Source of the DNA: Chamaecrista fasciculata
Taxonomy: Eukaryota; Streptophyta; Magnoliopsida; Fabales; Fabaceae
Direction of reading: 5' to 3'
Assembly (NCBI GenBank): GCA_003254925.1
Contig: QANZ01049188.1
Span: forward strand, 470,411-534,410
Length of the DNA: 64,000 nt
Shown here: piece by piece, positions 48,970-62,300 of the stretch
How positions within the stretch are numbered: the stretch's first letter is position 1
Layout: the number at the start of each line of letters is the position of its first letter
The notes under the pieces: generated by a model
Told to the model about the DNA's origin: nothing
The model's input: the letters and a program-made list of their open reading frames with translations, nothing else
The model's database searches: none
Program-made: the position numbers and the translations under genes

Positions 48970-49702
48970 ATAGTTTTGAACAACACTTAGCGTTTGCGAA
49001 GGCCTAAATAGTGGCCTATTTCCATGGGGTTACGTTTCTGTGGATGAAAATGTATGTTGTAAACCCTTAAATTAACAATATTATTGCTACGCTGTGAATC
49101 TCATTAACAATATTATTTCTTCATTGACACATCACTATGTTGCTCTTATTGATTTATGCAGGTCTCTTACTAGTCCATATATATATATATAGAGAGGGGA
49201 ACTTTGTCGCTAATAAAATTGCACAAGTGGTTGGGTATTCTCTTATGGAATTCACTCTTTTTGATTCTTTGCCAACTTTTTTGAATTTGCTTGTTTTGGG
49301 TGACAATGTGAGAACTGTTTACCATGTAGATTAGGCATAGGATGATTAGTTATTTGTATTTGTTTAGTTTTAAACCTTGTACTGGTTTTTCTGCTTTTTA
49401 ATATTATCCTCTGTTTATGGAAAAAAAAACCCTTAAATTAAAGGGAGAGTGTATCTATATATAATTAATCATGCTACAATATACAAGCGAATCAACTACT
49501 ATACATGCCCTTTCCTACAAGTAAATTCCTCTGTACGTAACCTCTACCACTTGAAAATGCCTCATTTGTACATTACTCTGACTCAAGCTATTCTAATTTT
49601 TTTTTACTAAAATCTAAAAAGTCTGCAACTGCAGTTATTCTAAATTTTTTTCACTAAAATGCTGCATATTGTGAGCAATAGCAGATATATAAAACAAAAT
49701 AA
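48970..49702. other. Spacer between BSL1 and the PPR gene, holding a LINE tail
   Basis: Contains the PPR promoter (from 48970), a truncated LINE at 49075-49426 and the BSL1 3' UTR. No gene seen. Confidence 0.65.
49075..49426 (+). mobile_element. 5'-truncated LINE (3' end) with TSD and A-tail
   Basis: AAACCCTTAAATTA occurs exactly at 49061-49074 and 49427-49440 as a 14-bp target-site duplication. The insert ends in an A-tail, and its plus-strand frame reads HIYREGNFVANKIAQVVG, the usual RNase H tail of plant L1-type LINEs (HxxREGNxxAD). About 352 bp remain. Confidence 0.8.
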
Positions 49703-52700
49703 TCATATGTATGCCAATGAGCCACGGTCATGGGCAGGCTGAGGTCGTCCCCTAGGAGGAGTTGGTGGCCTCTCAGTATTAAGCTCCTAAAAGAAAACAA
49801 GTATTATATTAACTATTGAATTCATGCAATCAATGTAAGTTTTGGAATCACAGTACAAGAAAGCAAGAACAGAATACCTGCATCCACGTTTCTTCTATTA
49901 AGCGCCCGGGAGATGATTCAGGAGCTAGAAATGGAGGTGGTAAGGGATGAATTAATTTTGGAACTAAAACCAAACCCCTCCCTATAACCAGTATAGCTCC
50001 AGCATTGTTTGCTAATCCTGTATGAAAAAACCCAAAGTGAGATGAACACACTATCACTTACTGAGGAGAAAACTGATGAAAATATTTTGCTTACCACAAT
50101 AGTTAGTTGCAGAGAAAAGAGTTATTAGTTGTCCTTGGGCAAATCGCTCAAAACCATCCATTACACATTCATGGGCCCTTATAATAAGCTGTAACCTATT
50201 ATTCTTACAGAATTCGGTCACACGGTCGTGCTGCAGGAAATATGAAAATAACAGGTCAACTATGAATGGAAATCTTGTAAAATAAGTAACAAGTATAGAG
50301 GGTTGCTCGATCAACTAATTTTTATAACAGACACTTGAAAAGAACTTTACCTAACACTTATACCCCATTTGAAGATTCAAACCAAAATACCAGAAAAGGG
50401 AATTACATGCATCAATCTAACTACCTACCCCAAAAGTGACAAGCCCTGGCCCTCTAGCATTCGGTCTGAAGCCCTCTACTGTGTCGTTCTCGGTGGGATC
50501 AGACCTATAAATAGATGTTACAACATAAGAGGAATGCAAACACAAAAAATGATCACAGGGCATAAAATAGAATAGGAAGAATACCATAAGAGGTCCATTA
50601 AAATTTCAGATCCTGAATCCATTGTTATGGGCCTTTCAACCTTCTCTATCTGTTCTAGTGAACTGATAGACTTTCCTATGCCACCATGCATACAGATAAT
50701 TTTCCTTTCAATTAGAGCAGCAAGCGGAAGATAGTTAAACAGTTGGTTGAACCGCTTCCATGCCCATATACCAGCAGTTTCACCCTACAAGTGCATATTC
50801 AGTAGCAGAAGTAAACATAAAACTGAAGCAACACAGATACAATTCAACCTTACCATTCTTTCAATGCATTCGATACGAAAACCAAATAGTGCATTTACAT
50901 CAGCAGCTTCATGGTTTCCACGTATCAAGTGGACATTATCAGGATACTCAATCTGCATAATCACAAGAACAGTACATGGTTAACTGTAGAGGGAGAATAA
51001 ATGTAATGCAGAAACTTTTGAAATCTGATATAATTAAACAGTAGCCGACCTTGAGTGCCAGAAGCAAGGCAATGGTTTCCAAGCTGTGCTGTCCTCGATC
51101 AACGTAATCTCCCAAAAATAGGTAATCAATATACCTGAAACATTAAATGGGGGGCTCATTTTTAAACTATCCCAAGCAGCTTTCCTGGCTTAGTTCATAT
51201 GAAGGAGCATAACAATAGACCAAATGCTTACAATAGACCAATTCTCACCAAACCATCAGCTAGAAGAAATGTGTCATTATGGAAAAGATCACTGAAATTG
51301 AAACACATCAATGGCTTAAATTACCATAGCATGGAACGCTTAGCATATCTTAAGCCCAAATCTCAGTTACCCTGAAAGGCTAAAAGGATAGATTGTTTGG
51401 AAAAGTCCATCAGACTGTCTAGGAAATTTAGTTTAAATTATTACAATCTGTTAGTAGACATTTAGGACCTGTTGAGCTAACATAGAAGTATACAACACCA
51501 CACATAACTCGGGAGATAAAACTAAAGCCTCCATTGACTAGACTCTAAATACTTTTTTGGCCAAAAAAAAAGACTAAATACTTTTGAGAGAAAAATCAAA
51601 TGTCTTACAATGGATCCTGGTTAATGACAAGTAATTGCTTGAAAATATGAGTTTCAGACATAAAAACTTCCTTGATGTATCTGATATGGAACTCTTTTTT
51701 TTTTCGGAGCCAAAAAGAAAAACGAAAACTATTGATCTTGGCTCACAATAGAATTTTTGTTGTTATTGTCCGTCCGATCTCCGGGGTTTCGCCCCAACTA
51801 GTAACCAAGATATTTAAAAATCAGATCATAGAAAAAAAAAAAGAAAATTTCCATTAGTCTATGACTTGAATGTCAGGAATAAATCAAATGACTAGAAGGG
51901 GAAGAAAATATTCATAATAATTTCACAGGACATATCAGTTATGTTTGACAAATTAAGTAAAGTTGACAATGGATTCATATGCAAAACTTACGTTATGTCT
52001 CCTTCGGTGAAAGGAAATCCATAGGCATCAAATAGCCTCATCAAATCACCAAATTGTCCATGGAGATCACCAAATACTTTGATAGGAGCTTTCAGCTGAA
52101 GAATTGTTGGTTCACGCATGAATATCTGCTCAGCAGCATGACAAAGCTCACCGACTTCGGAAGTATCCAAGAAAAACTGCCTATTTGTTGGAGCCTTCCA
52201 GTTCTGAGGCCTGAGCAAAGTAGAAATTATCTGGCAAGAAGGATAAAATAATAAGTAATCTTGTAATGAATTAGAAATGAAGGAAAAAGGAATGTGAATC
52301 AAATAATGCTTGCCTTCTTATGTAATCCCTGGGGAGATTTTGGCCGGATGAACCTTTTTAAAGGATAAGGCGAATCACTAGTTGCCGGAGCCACGCGCCT
52401 GCTCTCATTTTGAAATTGATCCAGTGATACCTGTCTCACCATTCCACCCAGGTTACCTACAGCCTCTTTAGCCACAACAACCTGTAACAATACTCACTCG
52501 CGTTATTACAGAAGGGAGAGGAGTATTATCAGTAATAGACAAGGATTTCAATCACATACAGCTCGTGGATGAAGGTGAACTTCTCCCTCCGAGTCACTTC
52601 CATCTGAAGTTGTTTCTGCAGCTCGTGAGTTGTCATCTGATACAGATATTTCTTCTATGGGACATTCTGATACAGCATTCATATCTTGCCAGACAGAACT

Positions 52701-55700
52701 GGTGGCCTCAGCCTCAGCAGCGGATGCTTTCCTCAGTCTATCTATTGAGTGTATATCCATTCTGCTCAAGATGAATATATATGAAATTGTCATTAGATTT
52801 ATATAGTCCAAGCATTAGTACAGTGCGGTTGAAGTGTTTGGTAAAATACCGCATTCCAATGCCACTAGGAGACAGGAAGTCCGGTCCACCGTCTTCAACG
52901 GGTGCGTTTGCGTTAGATTGGTTAACCTCGGGACTTGAAGAAGTTGAAGCATTTCCGGACGTTAAAATGGGGAAGGCTGCATCGAATTGATTCGGCGCAT
53001 TTTCAGCCATTAAAAAATCATTTAGCAGCATATCTGCAGGAATAACAGGGATGGTAACTTTGCGCATTTTCACTATGAGCATTAAAAATGTGACCAAACT
53101 GGCATTGATCGGAAAAAATATTACATCAATATGCATTTAAAATTATGGCAACATTTATATGCAGTTCCTTATATCTTTGCTGCAAAGTTCTCCAATGAAA
53201 ATATGATAACCTTTTATATAACTAATCATTGAAGAGAGAGAATGTAAAAAAGCTTGTGATTGGAGGAACCTTATGTCAAACGTATAAGGTACTTTATATA
53301 AGTTTTTCCTTTAATCTTATTGGTTTCAAGTAAGTAAAGCCCTCCATGCAGCTATTAATACTTTCCTTATCTAAAGGGAATGGTTAATGTACATTATTTC
53401 CATTCAATATTTAAAAACCATAAAATTAGTGCCTAACTATGACAGAGTTCTTTTTTGGATGGAGAAAGTATTTATTGTTGAAAAACCTAGTAATACAACA
53501 AATAACAAAGAATCCTCCAAAACAAAGGCTTATAAACTAAGTAAAATAGTTGACACCATAACCACTAAAAGCTTTCCAATCCATGTAAATCCATAGGGGG
53601 TGACCCCATGACTCCTAGAATAATAATTTCTCAAACCCAATGAAAGCAAGAAAATAACGGTTTTCTAAGGTGTGAAAGATAAACTTCTAGTTAAAATTCT
53701 GGTGTTCCGGTTCATTTTAACTACACAAACCACAAGCTTGCAAACTTGCCACTTTTTCAAAGGACCTAATGCTCCTTCTAGCTCCCCAAAAAACAGCTCT
53801 TTATAGCTAAAAACAGAGAAAACCATACTCATTATCTATAAAGCACTGACATGCCTATCTTTTGGCACGTCACGTGTTTTAACACTTGACACAAGACTGA
53901 CACTATTGATATGCTCCAGAATACATATAGATGTTTAAGAATAAAAAGGTATCACAACACACTATCAGGAACAAGTGCCAAAAATAACTCAAGTATGGAA
54001 TGACCCCAAAAAATGAAAGTAAAAGACCAAAAATAAGTCAAATGAAAAACTATATAATCCATTTTGTTGAAACAACCAAAGTTCTTAATAATTGTTTTTG
54101 TGGTACATAAGTAATTTAAATAATAGAGGAACTTCTAATTCAGTATATTTGATTTAGAAAATATTAGTGTAAGATGTTTAAAACATAGAAAAACATCAGT
54201 TGTCTCTTTTTCTGTAAGTATGTCACTGATAGAAAGTTTAAAAGATTTATATATGTCATACGTGCTATATTTTTTGAAGTTTGACATGTCTGTGTCGTGT
54301 CAAGTGTCTAAGTCGTTTTGTGTTTGTACTTATATTCATTATCAAAGATGCAAAACAGTCTAACAGTAGCCTTATATAGTAAGTTTTAAGGGGAATCCAT
54401 ATACGTGAGCCCTACAAATTAGTGGTTGTCCATTTTGTGATTTGAGGGCTTAACTGTTTTTGCATTAACTAACAATATGCTACATTTGGCTTTCCAAGTC
54501 CAAATAAGCTTTTAAGTTCTACAGTTACAACATCATCTCTGAATCGTCTATCATGTCTCACCTCCTTTGAGACCACCAAAGATAAAAACATGAACACCAA
54601 CAGCAGCTGCTGCATGGCGACATCGGCGCATTATCTCCAAAGAAGGGTCATAGGCATGACCTGTTTTTGTGGGCAAGGTGGTCACCAGGCCATTTCTGTC
54701 CAACCAATTCCCAGCAGCAGTGTCCAATACTGTCAAAACAGGGAAACAAAGAAATGGAATTATAGAAGAAATGGCCTAAAAAATTGAAAATAAAACATGC
54801 AATAAAAAATTGTGGAAATATAATAGAAAACCTAAGTTACCTGAAATGACTGCGTCACCACCTTCTACCAAGCGGCCTCCCCTAAGAGCACCTCCAATGA
54901 CATGCAATCTTGCACCAACAAAAGCCTGAGAGAATGCATCACCAAATTCAATAATAATAAGAATAATAAAGCTTTAAAAGGGAAAAGCAAACTCCGTGGA
55001 GGAAAGACATAAGTCCAAAACCAACCAACTAATTTTAATTAATACATGATCATGACTGTATGGCTAGATTTATTTTGTTTGTGTGCATGGTAAGGATAAA
55101 AAGGTACCAGCATGTTAATAATTATCATAGACTGGACCAAATATATTAGGCTTTTCTAGGCTCCAATGGTGGTGGCCTTGCATTGGACTTCTAATATAGT
55201 TTAAGATAAATAGAGTAGTAATCATGGAAGGATTAAATCCTCAAAGTCTCATCAGTATAATCAAAAGGTGGAACGTGAGATGGAAAATAGAAGGAAGTAT
55301 TAGGATAATCTATTAAAAAAAGAGATACTGCAGCAAACCATACAGTTGAAAAGAGAGTGGGAAGTAAAAAAAGAAGCAAAAAGGAAGCTAAGGAGATAAA
55401 ATCAGGGAGAGAGAATTTCTAATAACTTGAGTGTTTGCCTTTAACTAGAGGAAATAATCGCATCACTGTAACTCTGTCATCATTAAAATGGGACCACTAT
55501 AACTTGGAGCGATTTTAAGCCATTAGGAGAAAACATAATCAATGGTATAAAATCTAAAACTGAGGTAAAAGAATAACTCTAACTGTGGTGTCAATTGAGA
55601 AAAGTTCATATCACAAAATCTAGCTTGTGTCTCTCACTTACCGCAGCATGTTGATACCTTGGGGAAGGGGAAATCCCAGGTGCAAGGGTCCATTCCCACT

Positions 55701-57687
55701 GACCATTCTGATGCAAGAGCAGTCCATAGGCGTCTTCTTGAGGCTACAGAAAATGCATAAAATGAATTCAATCATATTACCTCAAATAGAACCCAAAATC
55801 AAAATGCATAGAAAATAGAAATATAATTCAAGCAAGCATGAAAGATCAAAACACTAAGCATTGTAAAAGCAACTGTTTAAATGGTCTGATGAATAGAGTG
55901 TGTTAGATCATACTGCTCCAAAAGAGTCTCTCCCGCCACAAAGCAGAAGCATGCCATCTGAACGAGCACTGGCAGTTGCATACCTATAAATTGAGGCAGA
56001 ATGATGTAAGATCTTCAACGTGTTAATATATTGATAAAATATCTCTATCTGTAACTTTTCACTTGTCAAGAACTAAACAGACTTACATTCTAGCAGAAGG
56101 TCTATCACCTTCTGGGTTCAGCCTCTCCCATGTGTAAGGTTTTCGAGCAGTATCCAATGCCCATGCCTCAGCTAGTACTCTTTGTCCTACCACATTATCA
56201 AATACAAATATTATTAAACGACAGCATAAACTTTCTTGACAACAATTGACTAAGTTACTAATTAGTAATTAACGAGAAATACCTTTTATGAATATACAAT
56301 GATTATGGTTCATTGAAAAACTTAATTACCAATAACTTAATAACTCAGTAATCATTCTCACCATTTCTTAATAAGAAGTGGACATTCCGTAATAAAAAAA
56401 AATGGATAGAAAAGAGTTATACTTTCAAAGACCAACTTGAATGTAGATTCTATTAGGACAACTATTAATTTTCCCAAACGTAAAAATCCACTTAAGTATA
56501 CAAAACCCTAACACACGATCAGCTAATTATATGGATATGGAAGTCTTTCATAGACAGCAAAATTCTTATGATTCATATCTACTTATATCATTTTCCCTAT
56601 TAAGTGGTTTGGTCCAGAATGATTCAAACTACATATATGGTTCTCCAGAAATTCATATCTTTCCATCTGAAGTTCAGTAAGGCATGATCGATGCATGTGA
56701 TCAATCACAAAATATAAGGTTAAGCAAGGAATTGTTCTTGGTTCTCAGTTCTCACCATCATTTCCACCGAAAATAACAAGATATCTCTGAGCAACCAAGT
56801 CCATTACGTGGCCATAGCGAGGGCCAGGTCCTTCTCCTTGTACAACGACTCTACATTAACATAAATTGCAAGATTGACCATTACCACAATGTAAGTAGGT
56901 AACTTTTGAAAACAAAGAGAGTCTTGTTCAATAACACTGGCACTAACCTGTGCCACTTGAAATCATCACTGGTCAAATCAAGCACATAGAGATCATCAGA
57001 GGAGTGGCCAGCAGGAGCTATCCCACCCTACCCACGAAGCACACACAAATCAATTAATTAAATTATTTCAGCACATAATCCAAAACCAAAACCCACCATT
57101 GTCAAATCTCCGTGCTCCAAAATCATCCCTTAATTACCTGTAAAACAACCATATTACCAAAAGCAGCGGCAGCATGAGCAGCCCTGGGGGAGGGTGACTC
57201 TCCAGAAGCATGTATTCTGCAAACTCAATGCAGCATAGATAGTTACTTGAGCAACAATCAAACCACGAAACACAGTATTTTGGTATCAAAAATAAAAAGG
57301 GGAATCACCTTGTCCATTTTCTCGTTACAACATCATAGCAATGAACAGCATTTGTGACTCCTGCTAATCCTACATAACAATAATAATCAACACAGAATCA
57401 AATCAAATCAATCTTCCTCAGACCTCAGGCAAAATACTGACACACAGTAAGACAGAAAGCCAGAGAGAAGAGTCAGTACGAATGCCGGGAGTAAAAGAGG
57501 AGCCTCCTTCAATGGTGGTGGCGCCGCCGAAGAGGATCAAGCGTGGACCATGTGAACTGGTGGCTGGCACGGCGGTGAGAGTGTGACTGCACCTTGGGCC
57601 AGGGATATCATCATCAAGCTCACAGTAGGTCTCAATTGTTTGATACAAAGGAGCTGATTCTGACTGTGACTTCGACTTCGAGTCCAT
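49703..57687 (-). CDS. BSL1: BSL1, kelch-repeat Ser/Thr protein phosphatase
   Basis: Twenty-one exons on the minus strand: 57687-57480, 57369-57309, 57216-57138, 57027-56948, 56850-56756, 56186-56087, 55983-55914, 55743-55642, 54925-54841, 54729-54562, 53033-52850, 52761-52560, 52481-52314, 52230-51992, 51134-51050, 50952-50854, 50784-50585, 50504-50429, 50230-50095, 50017-49878, 49786-49703; 2661 nt, 886 aa. Brassinosteroid signalling phosphatase of the BSU1 family, which inactivates BIN2-type kinases (family knowledge). The kelch propeller covers about residues 20-349. A Ser-rich linker follows. PP1-like phosphatase motifs are intact: GDLHG at 588, GDYVDRG at 622, GNHE at 654, RAHE at 785. 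The C-terminus ends RGSLAYI. The start at 57687 was preferred over an in-frame ATG at 57753. The intron after exon 13 starts with GC. Confidence 0.95.
51541..51585. repeat. Micro-insertion in BSL1 intron 14
   Basis: GACTCTAAATACTTTT (51541-51556) and GACTAAATACTTTT (51572-51585) flank a 15-base insert, TTGGCCAAAAAAAAA. The copies differ by a two-base gap. The A-run is on the plus strand, antisense to BSL1. Confidence 0.6.
52231..52313 (-). other. GC-AG intron in BSL1
   Basis: Exon 13 ends AAG at 52314 and the intron begins GCAAGC; the acceptor is TTGCCAG before 52230. The reading frame across it gives [16 protein letters not shown], as in the family, and no GT nearby does this. AAG|GCAAG is the strong consensus of plant GC donors. 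Confidence 0.85.
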
Positions 57688-59366
57688 CGTAGAAAGCGAT
57701 CTCGCCGGCGAATTCCCCAGAATTGAATTCAGATAATTAATAGCAAGCACCACGAGTAAGCTCTGAAGTTAACTCAAGCACTGAATTCTCAAATTGATTG
57801 AAATGAGAAGAGATAGAAGCATTGGTTGAATCAAACAAAGGTCGGAAACGGCGGTTATGAAGGAGGTGGTGCCGGAATGCAGGTTGTGTGGGGCCCAGAG
57901 AAGCTCTGGCCAGACCCGCTAAAAAGTGAACGTTATTAATTTGTTTGTTCATGTTCATATTATAATCGTGAGGGTCAAATTAAGAAACTGTGGAACTTCC
58001 TTTTCAGTTAAAGAAACCCGGGGGCGATGGAGGTACGAGGTTTGAAGAAGAGCAATATGAATATGAATATGGAGTTTATTTTGAAATCAATATGATGGAG
58101 TAGTAAAAGTGAACAAGTGAAGAGCAATTGCATAAGCAGTATAAGGCAGATGATACTGGTGTGGCTATCCATGGATGATGACATTGAAGAAGAAAGAGAA
58201 AAAGGAGGAGGACGAAACCGAAACAACGCCTCGCCTACTTTTGAAATCCGCCGTTAAAAGTTATGAATTGGAACTTGGAGAATACAGTATGGGTCCAGAG
58301 AAATAACGTTTTCTCACAACTCTCAACTCTCAACTCTCAACAGAATCCAGATACCAAAGTGCCAGCCTTTTTTTAAAAAAAATTATTTTAATTGCTTCTA
58401 ATCAATCATCGAAATACGTATATGAAGTTACGGAATGAGTTTCAAAGTTTGAGCATCATCAGTCCCACGGCCACCAGTACAGCCCTTAAACTTCGAACGA
58501 AGTAGACGTTGCATTATTATCTGCCCGGACTATCTTCTCTCCTAAAAAAAACATAAAAGAAAATCAATTATTGAAAGCCAAATATAAAAATATAAAAATA
58601 AGAATAAATTAATCATTTAATCATTTAAAAATAATAAGTTTATGAATTTAATCTCTCAAAAATAAATATAAAATTTAATTTTTGGAATGATGATAAATCT
58701 CTCAATTTTACATTTATATCTTTTGAAAACTAAATTGAGAGATCTATCATATTTTAAACATTAAATTTTATATTTATATATTTCCAAAACTAAATTAAAA
58801 TATTTATTTCTTTTAAAGACAAAATCATTGATTTATTTTAAAAAATCCGCAAGATTGCAGTTGACAAAGTTCATTTTAAATTTTTTATATACATATATAT
58901 TTATAAATTCTAAAGACAAAATTTCTCAATTATTATGAATCAACTCATAATCTAACGCATGCCCTGACCTTGGTGAATCTTCGGGACCCGACGCACCTAA
59001 AACTTTCTGCCTACCAAAAAAATATCTAAAAAATTATATTTTTTATTTAAAATATATAAAATGTCTTTAACGACAATATACAAATTTTGAGGCAATCAAA
59101 CGAATTAATTTTTTTAAAACTCATATTATCCATACTATTCACCTATAATTAAAAATTTAAAAGTCGCTAAATTTTAATAATAATAATAACTATCATCTCA
59201 TTTTTCCCTTTTAAAAGGGAATTATAATTCTTACCCCCACCCCCCAAAAAAAAAAATCAAGGACAATTTATTTATTTCCTACTTCCCACAACAAAAATCC
59301 TGCAAAAGAGGGGGAAAGAAGTTGCAGAAACACACAAAAATACAGAGAAACAAATATAGGTAATGA
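57688..59366. other. BSL1 upstream region and spacer to the aldo/keto reductase
   Basis: BSL1 leader and promoter up to about 58300, then AT-rich DNA with an inverted-repeat MITE at 58603-58839. No other gene seen. Confidence 0.6.
58603..58839. mobile_element. Inverted-repeat MITE, 237 bp
   Basis: The left arm AATAAATTAATCATTTAATC and the inverted right arm AATAAATCAATGATTTTGTC keep alignable inward, both containing AAATATAAAATTTAA and TCTCTCAATTTA, so the element is almost a complete palindrome. It lacks coding capacity. No clear target-site duplication was resolved. Confidence 0.6.
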
Positions 59367-62300
59367 TCAGGGACATGGATTAGGAAACTTGGAGTGAATT
59401 TGGTTGATTCTTTGGATGACTTGAGGCGAGAGCTCCGTCTTGCATGCATTCAAAACCTGTTGGAGCTGCCATGACTTAGTAGCCCCAAAAACAACGCTTC
59501 CAACAAGGGGATGTCTCAAAACAAAGCCTGCCAAAACAAAACACAACACGTTTGATCATCAGCTTCCAAGGAATGAGCACAACAAGGACAACAATCAATA
59601 GGCTGCCAAATTGATTTTTCAGAAACAAAGATATGAGGGCTAATAAATAATAATTAAATACGAGAGGTTTCTTGATACATACACTTCACCAAACAAAACT
59701 TCACTTTATTATAGATAAATCTGTCAGCAAGGATGAAATGAACTTATAATGCTTAATTGTCTATCAATAATTAGCTTGTTTTATCTATATCTGGTACACA
59801 CCGAGTTCATTTAAATCCTTTCTTAAAATTAAATATGTAGTTATATTTCAATCTATGGTTCCTTGCTGAAGGCCCAACTACATTGCCCTTCAGGCGTTGC
59901 ATTGTTCTGTTTCCATAGAAAAAGAAGCCAATGCTTATCCAGAATCACTATGGATGACTTAATTCTTCTTTCACCATCGATGCACTTACCTACTTAGATT
60001 AAGCAAATCTGTGGTTTACCAGAAATTTATCTATCTGAGAACCATATGTATTAGGACCCAGGAAAAATTTTTTTTTATAGCGGCCACTCCTTGCAATTAC
60101 AGAAGTTAAACACTTGATTTAGGATTGGGTGCTCGGAATCAAGTAACTAATGGAGCATTAATTGTCACACAGGAAAAAATCCTCCATAGCCCACAGTCAA
60201 AAATTAAAATTGAAAGCGCAATGACGATGCAGGAAGATGATATCAAACCAATAGAAAGGGAAACGGGATGAAGCTCAAATTCTTTTGCGATATTGAGGTA
60301 TTCCTGCAAGGTGGAAAACACAGGGATATTAAATTAGTCAAATAAGAAAAAAAAATAATGAGGAACAATAAAGGTTCCATTTAGTTATGGCTATACAAGG
60401 GATTCCTCTTTTAACATCCACGTCATAGATGTATCAGGATGAAGCAATAAAAAGTGCGGGAAGTAAAAATAATCATAAGACAAAGTCTTTATTGTGACTT
60501 CAGTTAGTCAATAAAGGCTGAAACAGAAAAACTTGGCTGATTTGAATGGCAAGTTGATAACAGATGTTTCAAATCCAACAAAAATGTAAACAACTGTGCA
60601 TTTTATATGTACAACCAAATGCAAAGATAAGGAATGCATGCAAATTTTCTAACTGAAAGTTCCTATGATGGGCCAGAGTAGGACGACATTTTGGATGTTC
60701 AAATTCTAAGAGTATCAGTTGAAACAAAACAACTATACTATAGCCCAAGTCACGTGAACTTAAAACATACTGCATTAGCAGTAAGCATCAAAGTAAAATA
60801 ACACAGTAGTTAGAGTGTTAACAATGCATCAATTTAGGGGGAATATATTTACCTTGGTGGCTGCCTTTATAATGTTATTGGAAAGGTTATATCTGGATTC
60901 TCCTTCAGAATACTTCCCTGTTAATGAGAACAATAGCATCAGATATATTATCTATTATATGCTGGGAACAAATCTTATTTATGTCTTTATTTCTTTTAAA
61001 AATTATAAATTGTAAGCTGGGTGCTTCCGGATAATTGGAAACAATAAATTGCAGACCTTTAAAAAGATTTAACCGAGCATCGGTGGGACCACCATCAAGA
61101 GAGAAATACTTCCCAGAAAGTATACCCATTGCAAGGGGACTGTAGGCCAACAAGCTAATTCTGAAAATAATAAACCAATATATAGTCGTGGGATTCTCAC
61201 TAGAAGGAACAAACAGAAAGGAAGTGCTGTGTTTAACTCATTACATTACAAATGTTACTAAAGTCATAAAGACAGTATCATGTACGCAGAACTCTTAGCA
61301 TCTAGTCGTCTACTTCCGATGAAGATGGACTTTAGCACTCGCTTTTATTAAACCTCATCCAAATGATATAGTATCGTACCAACTACCTAATATCTCAACT
61401 ATATTTAGATAATCGGCACACTTTCCTATATGTACTTCCATCAGTAATATGCCGAAAATTTAATGTCCTTAAATTATAACTTCTCAGAACTTTTTTTTAA
61501 AAAAAACGAGATGTCCATTTCTTTAGGAAGTACTTTCCTGTCATTTTATACATAATCAAAACAAGTAACATTAATATTGAATACCTCTCATGATGGCAGC
61601 ACTCAGCCAAGGCAGAATCAAAAGTTCGGCATAGCAGGCTATACGAATTCTGTTATCATCAAAGAGAAGCAAATAAGACTCAGATGTAAATTTCCAGAGG
61701 GGATTGTGGATTAAGCTTGAAGGCAAGGGTACCCTGATTGGAATAAAATAAAGATAAGGGTATCATATCAGTAGTCCAGAAGCAAGTGACAAACCTGCAA
61801 TGATACAATCTTTGGATAGCAAGCAAATTTTTCAGCAACCTGAATAAACTTCATAACACCATATGGTGTTTCATTACTAAGACCAACGTACCTTATCTGC
61901 ATGAAAAAATTTCTCCTTTTCAGAGCCAGAGAATGCTACATTGTTGGAAACATTGACAAGAGAAGCTGTTTGACATCAACACTTACCTTCCCAGCATTCA
62001 CAGCTTTGCTGAGAGCTTCAAGTTGTTCCTCAATACTAATTGCAGAATATTGTTGGCAAGGGTCATACTCAGTTTCTCCAAACATTGGAACATAGCTACA
62101 AGCAATAGCATAACACTTCAACAGTTCAGATCTACGAGATATGGCTTAGCAAATATGGACAAAAATATGCAAAGAAAATAAAAGGGCCATGTAATATTTG
62201 AAAATAAAAAATCCAAATTTGTTAACTTTACATCCACATACAAACCGATCAGGCCAATGAATTTGATAAAGATCAATATGATCCGTTTGCATCCGCAACA

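Noticed and set aside
52565-52990. Plus-strand frames opposite BSL1 exons 11-12
   Set aside because: The opposite strand gives a conserved protein with correct splice sites; these frames do not.
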